A stretch of 64,000 nt of DNA from contig JAZGTN010000148.1 of assembly GCA_037783415.1 (NCBI GenBank), forward strand, positions 434,001-498,000, read 5' to 3'. This document shows, piece by piece, positions 11,901-23,900 of the stretch. The stretch is from Leptasterias polaris (taxonomy: Eukaryota; Echinodermata; Asteroidea; Forcipulatida; Asteriidae). The translations under genes and the position numbers were made by a program. A model generated the notes under the pieces. That model was not told the DNA's origin, ran no database searches, and was given only the letters and a program-made list of their open reading frames with translations. The first letter of the stretch is position 1. Every line of letters starts with the position of its first letter.

Positions 11901-14900
11901 AAGCTTTTAAAATGGTAACACTAACAATGAGTGAAAAAGAGGCGACAGGATACAGAGTCTTTTCGATTTGTTTATAATAGGCCTATTCTTCATACTTTTG
12001 ATGGGTCCACAAATAACAAATATATTCCATAAAATAAATCACAGATCCATGCTTCTGTTGTAAACATACATGTACACGTACCGATTGATGTGTGAGTACA
12101 TGTACGTGTACGCATGCAGTAAATGCATAGCAACTCTGATTGACTTCCGCATCAACTGAAGCAAAATGTATGCAACAGAGTCAGAGGAGTTCAACCTGGC
12201 ATGCCTGGGCTAGGACTAGGAGCCCCTATGAAATAGTTAAAGAATTATGACGAGTCATTCAGTTTTGTTTAGCACCCCTAGTACACTACATTAGCACCAG
12301 TAGTAGCAGATTAGATCGTCTTGCACTTGCAGTCTTGGTCTTGAAACATTTCCTAAAGAGGCAATCAAAATAATTGTATGTACATGTATTGTCAAATGCT
12401 GGTCAGCTCGCCGCCTCGCAAAGTTGCTCAGAACAAAGTTTCTCCTACATGTACTGTTGCCAAAGTCTTAACCCTCAATCCTCTGGTCTGGACAGTCAAA
12501 TATTTTTACTCTTGGTTTGTTGTACATGTGCCCCATTAGTGTCAATACGCCTTCTTGAGGGAGTCTATTGACCCAAATGGGGGCTGTGATTTTTGCAGCA
12601 AAATTTCCTTTAGCATATGTTCAACAACTGCTTAAACAATTAAAAATTTTAATGGGGAAAATTGTTCACACATTGATCTGTTGATTAAGATTGTTGGGGT
12701 TGACTCTCTAGGGGCTGACAAGTCAACACATTCCATTTTGTTGTTTTCCTGGTGACTCTCTGTCAGAGTGCTGAGTGGCTTACTATTCTTGTGGGTTTTT
12801 TAATAAACTTTTTTTTTTATCTACATGTTGCCTTCACCATACATATTTTGCTTGAATAGGCCTACTGCTTCATATCTTGCTTGATATGAGTTTGAATGAT
12901 GTGTTTAATTTTTTTTTAAAGAATGTTTTTTAGCTACAATGTACAGTATGTAGACTCGAATGAGCCTTTTTTGCATCATGTGCATTTCAGTGATTTTTGT
13001 TTTAAGGCAGGGTGCACTAATATGGTAATCGTCAAAGACCAGTCCTCACTTGGTGTATTCCAACATAAATATGTACACTGTAGGCCTAAAGCATAAAATT
13101 ACAAACCTGTGAAAATTTGGGCTTAATTGGTCATCAAAGTTGCAAAAAATAATGAAAGAAAAACCACCCTTGTTGCATAGAATTGTGAGCTTTCAGATGC
13201 CCGAGAAAGGCTTCATGCCTGAAGCCCTTAAGTATTTCAAATATGGGTTAAAACTACCTCTTTCTCTAAAATCACTCTACTTGAAAGGGAATCGTTTCTC
13301 ATAATGTTTTATAATAACAACGGTTCTTCAGTGCTGCTTACCAAGTAAGTTTTTATCGTCATTAACTTGTATAATAATTACCAAAAGTGTACCCTGCCTT
13401 TAATAATACATTAAGTACATTTGTACTAATATGTAGAATGTACGTATTCATGTATGCTATACAAAACAACTATCAAGGAATGTGATTGTGAACAAGTTTT
13501 ATTTTACTGTCTTTAATCCAGGAGTTGGAGGAAGCATTATTTCTGGATGCAGGAGTTGAACAAAGTGATTTTGTTACTAACCTTGTTGTACAACTATTAT
13601 GCGGAATACATGGACGCAAGGATATTTCGTAAGTTTGAACACCACCATATCTGAACCAACATACACACAGTTACTCATGAGAAACATTTTCATGGTACCG
13701 CAGTAAACTCACATCAGGTTTAAAAAATTAACACATAATTTGTATACATTTAATAATTGTGATCACTGATTTTCGTTTGATTTTTCCTTAATTCATATTA
13801 GGTCTCAGAATTACTTGAAATGGCTACGTTGTGTAATGAAGAAGCGGTGGGAATTGGGAGAGAATCGAGTGAATCCACTAAACAGTGAAGATGTGACCTT
13901 CAAGGTGCTTCCTACTCTAACTAAAGTAGAGATATTACATGCATTGTGTGATTATAGACTAGATGCTACTGATGTCTCTGTGCTCAAGGTAATTCAAAAC
14001 AGAACAAAACATACATGTTTCAAATATTGTAAATTTACGAACTGATTAAAAAATATGTAATTTGGTTGAAGTGGACTTCCCATCTCAGTGAACGATTTCC
14101 CTTGTATCGCATCGCAATTTGCGATGCAATTTGGACAATTTGCTATGCAATTTTAAAAAGTGGATCGCAAATTTGCGATACAATTTTTGCAATATTTATT
14201 CTTGAATCAAACATTTGACAGCATTTTTTCAAAACCTTTCATACCTTATTTGGGTTTTTTGCAAGAATCTCTCAGTTAATAAGCAATAAACATTTTACTT
14301 TAGGCCATCGGCACCACCGCCCGACGACGAACGTAATTTCTGCCATGCCAAGACGTGACATGCAACAGTCAATCAGTCAATTAGGCCTATTTTTGAAATT
14401 TCTATAAATCTTATTGTTGAATTAAGTGGCATCCATCTTCTCATAATTATACTCATTGTTATTTGTTTCAACTGTATGTTTAATTGTCATTGTCAGCATG
14501 AAAAATAAATGTGCATTGAATTGAATTGAAAAAAAAAAAAAAAAAAAAAAAAAAGTACACACCGCTCGGCCAATGAAAAAATTTGTTACACGAGCGATGA
14601 AGAAATACAACAGCCAATAGAAAAACTTGTTTCTTAGACTGTTTGCATGGTCTGGTTCCCCCTGTACATAGAACCTATGCACTGTACAGACTTAACTGGT
14701 TTGCAACCAGACTGCATTCTTGTTTTAATTCTCACAGTCACACGTCCGTGTAGAGTTTATTCTGATCCACAGTGATTTGGGATTTTATAACTAAACTGAT
14801 GTCTCCTATCCTTGCAAAGTAAGACAAAACAGTTGTTTAGTTATGTTAAGAACAACTGCAAACTGTAATAAGTTGTTGTTTTTCTGCATGGAAGTTAGAG

Positions 14901-17900
14901 AATGGCATGAACTTTGGTCCTTTTTTAAAATCATATGAAGAAACATCGCTACACTTTCTACACAGCATGCAGTACGTTCGTTGGGTGGGTGTATGTTTAA
15001 TATTCAGTTGAGACTGAGAGGGATCTCCAACTCACAACTGAATAACCTTCTAGGTTAAATAACTAGTTCATGTCCTTCCTTTTATGAGGTTTTAAAGTTA
15101 CTTTTTTCTCCTTATTTTATTAACTTTTATTCATAATATTATAATATCCCATGGAAATTCTTGGTGGGTCTTTGGTTTGTTGTTACATTGTTATTGTAAA
15201 ATATCCGAAGATCCTTTCAAACTTGTATCTGACCTGTGTCCCAGTTTTTTTAGTTATTGTTGGTATTCAGGACATTATTATTGTGAAAAGTTCAACAATA
15301 ATTGTCTAAAGATAAATTGCGTCTGTTGATGCAATCATTTTGACATTTTCAATTAAATTCTAGTCAATTTTTTTATTTTTTTTTTCCATAAATAAACTTG
15401 GTGCAAACTTTTTTTAAACATCTTACTTCTTAGGCCGATGTTGGTGTGTTTATTTCATATAAAACAAAGTCTGAACCTTAATAATTGTGGGCTAAATAAA
15501 CAATGATTTGATAGTTATTGCATCTTTAACCAGTTGACGCTGGATGTCGAGTTAGCACACCAATTTTTCCCCAGGTTCATGCCGGGAGATGTGACTTTTT
15601 TTTTTTTATGTCACAATGGAAGTCTGGAACTACAGTGTAAGGCCATTTGTACTTTCCACACAGCATTTTCAACATAGCATTTCCCGAAATTAAGCCTAAA
15701 ACATAGAAACGTTTCACAAGTTTACATATTTGCAATATTTAAGCATTTTAAAATTTGCTATGCAAAATTTATGGACTGCTAATGTGCTATGCAAAATTAT
15801 TGTTTTGCTATACAAAAACAAATTTTGCATAGCAGTTTTGCTACGCAAAAAATTAGGATGAAATCGTTTCCTGCATCTAATGAGAAGTACATGTACAGTG
15901 TCCAGATCTTTTAAACACAAATGTACACACAACACATACATTGGCTGCATTATTCACTTTGTTTATTTTGAATGTTTTTAGTCTTTGCCCTCTTCATTTA
16001 AAAAAATCTTTTTTTGGGGGGGGAGCAAAAAATGAACAAGTCTAACAAAAATGAAGGGAAGTGAGGAGGAAAATTTGTTGTTGTTAACATTTGAGTTTAG
16101 ATGCAATGAAGGGAAGAAAAGAAACAACAGGAAATATAGTTAGTGGATGAAATTTGCCTTGGCTTCATGATGGTGATGTTGAATGTCATAATAGTAATTC
16201 TATAAAATTGTAAGAGTCTTTTCTTTCAAAGGTAATTTATCCACACTTTGTTAGACCTCTTATACATGAAATAACAAACTGAGGAAAGTACAGTCAAGGG
16301 AGTCATGAGCAAAAACAGTTTTACACATTTTGACACTGATTTCAAATATTTAGACCTGCGAGATAACACTAATCATTTTAGTCATTTCTCAAAAATTACA
16401 GGACATTAAATACATATGTAGCACATTAGGTAGAAATATTTAAAGGGGAGCTTATCTACTGTACATGTATGAAAAAAATGAAGGTTTTTCCTCTGAAAAA
16501 AGAGAAGGTTTGTTTGTAACCCTGACTAACCACTGACCGCTCATTCATTTGATTTGGGATTTATTTATTTTTTATAAATTTAAAACATACTGGTAGTTTA
16601 GGTTCGGTTATTGATCAGGTTGAATCTGTAAGTTTCATATTACAACTAATCCTAAATAAGAAACATTCTGTATTTTTTTTATTTTTATAAAACACTCAAA
16701 CAGAAAGTTGTGAAAATTACTTTCGAAGCCCCCACAAATCACTGTGACTTATTTGGATTAAGGTGATCAGGATCATCCTGAAGTGAACATGCACATGAAC
16801 AATTTTATAAAAACTCAGGTTGGTTAGATACAATGTTAAGTGCGTTGAGTAAAGCCTATGTTTTGCAAGAGGATGAGAATTTTAAATTTACTCTTCAAAA
16901 ACCATGATGTACTTTCCCTTTCGGTACCCTGACGCATCTTCGTATTTTTAAAATTGTGGCGCATTTTTCTGGAACCTCCTTCAAAAACTAGGAGTTCCCA
17001 GTTGTATTTCAGTAATAATACCTAACTGGTCATGTACATGTAGGGGTTTATTAACATATGTAAACAAAAACAACTTTTTTCACAAAGGTATTTATGAATG
17101 GGAATAACAGTGTTTGGACTAGGGTCTTCAATGAATGGTAATGACCTTGGTTGGTGGCTGGCCGCTGTCTGTTAATAGACCTCGCCTTGGGATCGGTCCA
17201 TTAACAGCTGCCGGACTCCAACCTGGTCATTACCACACAGTGAAGACTGGGTCCTTACACAATTACTCCCTATTAGTAATATCAGTTACCAGGTAAGGCT
17301 TTTTAACTAGGCTAAAAAATTCCTAAACAAAGTGCAAATTGTTTTTCCTTTTGGCCAATAAATGGCAGTCATACACTGTAAGGCTGGAGTATGTAGTGTG
17401 GACATGTACATGTAGCAATGCCCATCCATATGAACATAAACATAAATGTCTGTCGACCTGGTAAGTCGCAAAAAAATATTTAATGGCCTGACGTTTCGAC
17501 CCTAGCAGAGTCTTTCTCGAAGGCTAAATGACAAGACAACACACAAGTAAATCGAGGATTTCTCTTTGTTCTTCCGTTCTCTGGACTTGGTATTTGTTAG
17601 AGACGTCCCCCATTGGTTTTGTACAAGAACATGAAGAAAGCAAAGGGAGGACATCCTAATCCTAACTCAGTCAAAACACCAAGATTTGTTTTGTTAATAT
17701 CCTCAGTTTCACTGGACTGATACATGTACGCTCATCTAAATGTGTGCACACATACCTGTGCACACACGTATGTTTGACTATTAGTATTAGCTACTTTATG
17801 GAGATCGAGGACAAAACAAAAAAGGGAAAACAAAAGGTCTCCATAGGGGAATTCTAAAGACTGCTCCACCGGGAATTGTGTGTACAAAAAGTATGAGAGG

Positions 17901-20900
17901 ATTTGCAATACAGGGCCGAAGGAAAGAACAAAAGGTGTGTTAGCTGCAGATTGCGCCACAGCAACAAATGGGTTTGGGGTTAAACAAAGAAAAATTGACT
18001 AGAGTGGGATTTGAACCAATGACCTCCAGATGAACATGCTAGCGCTCTACCAACTGAGCTATCTACATGTAGCCCTATGTTGGTGGTCTCTCTTTTTTGT
18101 CAATCTTTGTTCAGGGTGCCAGTCAGAAGCCATACAACCCTTAACTGCCATGGTTTGTTATTGTTACTTAAATAAATGGGTTGGAACATACTGTACATGT
18201 ACATGTAACTCTGCATACCTTGTATAAAAAAACTAATGAGCACTTTGAAATGCCCTCGGGTGTGGTAAAGTGCTTTATAAGAACTGCATAAAAATGTATT
18301 CTGTACCTCACCACATACGAGTCAATATGTGCCGCTGGTCTACTGAATATTGTTTGTAAAAACAAATGTTGAAAAATAGCATGTATATGGAGAAACACTT
18401 TCAGAAATACATGTACAAGGTAGAATTTGTGCATGGTAGAGTATTACAAATTTTTCAGCACCAATGTATTGCACATATTTACAGATCAAATAAACATCTG
18501 GACATTAGAAAAGCATGATCTTTAATGCAAGGTTTGGGTAAATTTGAGTCGTGAGGACTGTTTTTTAACTCATAATAAAAAAAATCTCCTGGATTGTAAA
18601 ATTCCAATGTTATCAGCACTGCATTCATGGCAGATTTTGTAAAAAGAGCCAGTTCATGTACATGTACATGTGCATGTACATGTGTTGTACTTGGCCGACA
18701 TGTAAGTGGTAATACATAGAGCTGTGTGCTGAGCTTTTTTGTGTCTGCTTTTACAGGACTATGATGGTGACAACTTGCGTGTAGAACCACTAGGAACAGA
18801 TCGCTCAGGCGCTACATACTGGTATTTCTATGGAACTCGACTGTACAAAGAAGATCGTGAGCCTACACAAGAGGAAAGAGAGGTCAAACGCAAACAAAAG
18901 TAATGTTTGATTAAAGATTTCTTCCAGTTAATAGAGACAGTATTATAGTATAATTTAAAGTCCATAATTAATACATGTACATGTCTTTATATATTTCCAC
19001 AATACTTGTGTTGCCATTAACTGACATGAGTTATTGTTTGTTCAACGACAAACAGTAAACTTCACTTGAAAAAATAATACATACTTCTTCTTTGCTGAAA
19101 AAAGGTTAAAAGAAAAACGGAAAAGGAGAAGGGAACGTTTAAAGGCAGTTAAGAAAATGAAAGAATTGCGAAAGAAACAGAAGCAGAAGGAACGAGGAAG
19201 GAAATGCAAGGGAAAGAAGAAGAAGAAGAAAGTTTCTAAAACAAGGTAAAGTCTAAATAACTTGTGAAATGTAGAACTCGCATCAGGATTCTTCTAACTG
19301 CTCATGTCTCATTTTCTTTAAAAAAATTTTTTTACCATCTGCGGAATTAATTTTTCTAAATTTCTAGAATAATTTTTTTTTATAGAATATTGTCCATCAC
19401 TAAACCAAGTAAAGTTAAGAAACTGTTCTCACAAAATGCACTGGCATTTTTTCTATTCACTGTGAATAATTGGCCATGATATTGAACTTGCATACCTCCA
19501 ATGCCCAACACATTAGAAAATAGTTGTGGCAGCTTATCGATACCTTAACCCTTAGCCCTCATACCGCCCGCAGGCGCCCTGCCTATTACTCCGCATACCG
19601 CCCGCAACCGCCCTCGAAGTTTGACAAGTTGTATTTTGCGTTTTACACATGAGATTAAAATGCAGCAAACAGCCGTTGATAGAGCGCGATTTCAAGATGA
19701 CAATAGTCCAAAAATAGCACATGGTCCCCATAAGACAAAATTACTCTATCCACCTCCAAAGGTTCAAAGGTCGGAAGTCCTATTACAATGCATGTGAAGC
19801 ACAACGAGCAGCTGTTCGTTATCTCTGTGTGTGCAGACCGTATTGTACGTACATTGTACCACGTATCACACGCGCAATGTACACAGTAATGGTGACCTTC
19901 CGCTTGTTGCACGATAAGTTTATTGGTGTTTTTACAGACGTAATACCGTGATTTGCAAGGATTTTACAAAGAGGTTTAGGTAAAGAAGTTATCTGTTGGT
20001 AATAGAGGCAGTAGTTTTCATTTCCAAAGGTATGTTGTGTGTATTTTCAATCTCTTTTGTATCTTTTTTGCGCTTTGAGACGACAGTACAGTTGAGAAAA
20101 CTTGTGTGCAGAACTTTCCACTTATAACAAACGAATACTACACAAACAGTGTTTTGATTTTTTGTTTTGATTTTTTTTTTTATTTGTCTTAGGATTCAAA
20201 CCTCAAAGCTTCAATTTAGGAAAGCAAACAAAACAACTGTGAAAATTATTCAAAAGACAACTTCATCATCTTCAAAATAAACTCAACTTGTAACACAACA
20301 AAATAATCACAACGAAAGTTATCTAAGGTTTTCTAGGTACATGTACGTCCGAAAATCTGGTGAATTTCCATGGCACGCTGAGGAGTAATGATGCATATGT
20401 TTAATAACGCGTGAATTGCGACATAATTTACAATCGTTAAAAAATTACAATAAAAAGAGAAACCATTATGAAATGCGAAAAAGAAAGACATGGGATAACA
20501 AAAAAGGATCAAGAATATGTACAATAAAAAAACAGAATTGGAGAACAATAATAGGTAAACAAGCAATTTAAGTGTTCAACAAATTGGTGAGGTAGGGCAA
20601 GGGGCTGTTACGAAACCTGTTCGTCTTGCATTTGAAAGAGCCAAACTTGGGTCTGTGACGCAATTGCATTGTCGAGTTGTACTTGGACACAGGGAACCAC
20701 CCTGAAAATCTCACAGAAGTGCTGGCCTTCTCTGCAAATTGGCGGCAGATTAGGTCTCTTTGAGACTGGAGCGGGTCCAGTTGAAGAGTGGCCAAAGCAT
20801 CAGGATATGATGTATAATCTTTAGAGAGGATGCAGTGACAGACACGCTTCTAGATCTTCTCGAGGCGGCCCACCTGCTTCTGAGTGAGGCCAGCATTCCA

Positions 20901-23900
20901 AACAGGGGCTGCATATTCAAGCACTGGACGAATATAGCCTTTGTATACCGTAAGAAGCTCTTCAGCGACAGAGTGTTAACAGCGACTGGTGTGTTAACAG
21001 TCGCCAGATGTTGTAACTTTCTACTACAAAAAACATTCCAGGCGTGTATCGCCCACTGGTAGCATCCATGGATATTTTTAGAATGGCTTTATAGGGCCCC
21101 ATTTCTGTGTCAGGGAAATTTGTGCTTAAATATACCTGTTGACCGACATATGAAAGTGGTAAAGGTTGAGAATTAGCTTTCTTTATTATGTTAGTTAACC
21201 ATCTTCTTCTTTTCCCCCCTTCTGATTTGACAGCGATGAAGAAAGCAACAGTGAGTCGATCAACAACAAACAACAGCTTGAAACTCTACCCAATAACAGG
21301 AAAAAAAATCTAAAGAAAGAGCCAGTCAAAAGTACTGGTTCTAGCCCGGTTAAATCAAGAACCACTGACAAACTTCCAAAAGTTACTAAAAGTAAGAAAC
21401 AAGTTGATATTTCTACAGGGGTTCATCAAGGTAAATCAAAAACAAATGATAAATCAAGTAATGAAACTAGGAAAAAGGAATCTCCCCAAAAGTCAGTCAG
21501 TAGAAAGAAAAAGGAAAGTAGTGCTAATATTCTCAAACAAAAGACTCAATCAAAGAAAAGGGGTCTGGAAGTTGGTAAATCAAATGGGAAGGATTTTTTT
21601 AAAGGCAAGAGTAAAACCCTAAAAGAACCTACTTCCTCATCTACTAAGACAGGGAGTAAAGATAGCAAAGAAAAAAAACTGCAAAATAGCGCCACCAAAA
21701 CAAGGAAGCGTAAAGTGATTAAATCCAACGCAATAATTAGTGATAGTGATAAAAGTGATGACGAAGACCAACCATTAAAGAAAGTTGCAAAGAGCAAAAC
21801 ATCTCATAAAGATATCAAGTTGACATTAAACCAGCAAAAATTAAACAAAAAGGATTCCCAGTCAGCAAGTAAAATTGACCAGCGTAAGGGAAACCACTCT
21901 AAAGGCAAGAGCAATAACATAAAATCAGAGGATGGACAGGAAGCAAATGCCAAGAAAGGAAGAAAACAAAAGAAGCTTCCAATGAATGTCAGGACAGAAG
22001 AAGAGGTGAAACACATGAGTAGTGAGGATGAGATATCGTCTGTACTGAGTACCATAGAGTCCACGGATAGCGACAGTGAAGATGACATGGATATTCCACG
22101 ATGGCATTTAGTATGTCATACACAAGACGATTGGCAAAAGCTTACTGAATTCTTCAAGAAAAGTAAACTCAAATGTGAGAAGGAATTATACAAGACTCTT
22201 GCCAATGACTTCCTGCCTGAAATACAAAGCTTGTTTGCAGCCAAGGTAATAATTTGGACTTTCTCTGAATAGTAATCCATTGCATTTTAGGTCTTTTAGT
22301 GATGGTGTTGAATCTCTTAAAAGCTTTTTCATCATTACAGTGGTTGAATTAGACAGTCTTTTCAATTGAAATGGATGTAACACCTTGCAATTCAAATTTA
22401 TGTAAAAGGTGCCATGTCAAAACAAAACAAAATTAAAATAACGGGAAACACTCTTTAAAAAGTAAATGTATAACTTTTGGTTTATTTTGTGAGACATCCC
22501 CTGCTAAATTTGTTCATAGGTAGGTTTATTATTGATGCTGATTCAATGAACCTCATTTTGGAAATAAAAAGGCACATTCTCAATCAAGGTAGAATTTGAG
22601 TCTGCTTTAATAATATGGTTGGTTAGTGTACATTTAATTAGTTTTTCTCCCCTTAATGCTAGGATTATATTTATTTATTGCTTGATACAGGAGAAAGCTA
22701 TTCGGAAGAGACTTCTAGAGTTGGAACCACGTAGAGCATCTTCACGCGTTGTCATCATGCAGCTAAAACGAGAAGATGATGTTAGTAATTTACTAATTTT
22801 TTATTATTGTTGTGTTTCTCAAAATAATTAAACTCGCCCATGTAATCTATACTACTAATAAAAGAACACTAAGCCACAATAGTATTAAGTAAGACATTTT
22901 CTGTTAACCAGTTTGGAGCAATTTGAGCGTCTGTAATGCAATTGTAAACACTGATTTGGACAGTTGTGAATGTCTAGCCTGCAGGCTGATCCTGTGTTTG
23001 TCTTGTTGTTTATAAAGGAGTACACATTATATCAGATCTGGAAAGCATGTTTCTCAAGAGTGCAGTAAAGAGCACATTGAGGTTGTTCTCTTAATGGCTA
23101 GAGCAACTACTATATAACCAAGTGTAACTTAATTATTATTCACAGGAGAGAATGAAGTCCATTGAAGAGGCAGAACAAACTTCCATGAGGCTAAAAGCTG
23201 AAGAAGATAAACGAGAAAAGATGAAACTGCGCAACAAAATTCAAGAACAGTCTACAAACAAAAGTAATTTAATATCTACAGTTATTTTATTAAACATAAA
23301 AGGACATAATTGTTGATTCTGGCAATGCTTTGATATACAATACATTTGTATGCTTAAGTTTTCCTTTGTTCTACATCATTAAAAGTTTTTAAATTTCTTT
23401 GATGTTTGTAGGGAGTTGTCCTGATAAACCACAGACTAAGAATTGTAAAGGAAAAGCCAAGAAGACAAAGAAAATGCCCGACAGCATTGATATGAAACTT
23501 CAACAAGGTAAGGTAGACTTGTGTTTGAAGATCAACTTGAACGAAATCACTAAAACAAATTTGACCCTTTATATTTGTTTATTGTGTGTTTAGTTATTAT
23601 TTTGTCGTAAGTTTTATTTTTTCTGTGCTGCAATTGTTGAAATTTGATCTGAAAAACTAGCCCCCTTTTTTTAATTTTTGAACTAGAGTTTTTTATCGCC
23701 ATTGGCGGCGCCCTCGTATTTTCGGAACCATAACATAACTATGCAGACTGGTGAAGATTGTTTGTATTCGTCTCTTTGCACTTACTGATTGGTTTCTTTG
23801 GATCGTTTCCTATTTCTTAAAACTTTGTTTCAACAACTTGTGTAAGTTTGTATCATGCTGAGCAAATGTGCTGTCAGGTGGATTCCAGAATCAGCAAAAA

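Larger units (their letters stand above)
8953..13521 (+). other. CECR2 intron 1, with nested repeats
   Basis: 4.6-kb intron. It holds the interrupted host repeat copy A (9263-10362) with its inverted-repeat insertion (9308-9911) and a TTAA-bounded MITE (13002-13403). Between 10400 and 13000 I see no coding or repeat structure beyond AT-rich sequence and ACATGTAC palindromes. Confidence 0.7.
13989..18756 (+). other. CECR2 intron 3
   Basis: 4.8 kb. Contains an A-rich run (14528-14553), two small clusters of TTGC(G/T)ATGCAA palindromes (14100-14190 and 15750-15850), an inverted repeat (17120-17262), a GAAACGTCAGG repeat motif (17478-17530) and a minus-strand tRNA-derived SINE with a SINE tail (17990-18290). 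Otherwise AT-rich and featureless. Confidence 0.6.
19246..21233 (+). other. CECR2 intron 5
   Basis: 2.0 kb. Contains a possible piggyBac-like end at 19545 (TTAACCCTTAGCCCTCATAC, with CATACCGCCCGCA repeated 36 bp on), the candidate alternative exon at 20193-20280, and a minus-strand LINE fragment (about 20571-20960). Confidence 0.6.

Noticed and set aside
19545..20030. Complete piggyBac element starting TTAACCCTTAGCC
   Set aside because: The left end and two CATACCGCCCGCA repeats look right, but I find no inverted TTAA partner downstream; recorded only as a possible end.
21546..22107. Minus-strand frames of 60-94 codons
   Set aside because: Antisense shadows of the Lys/Ser-rich CECR2 exon 6.
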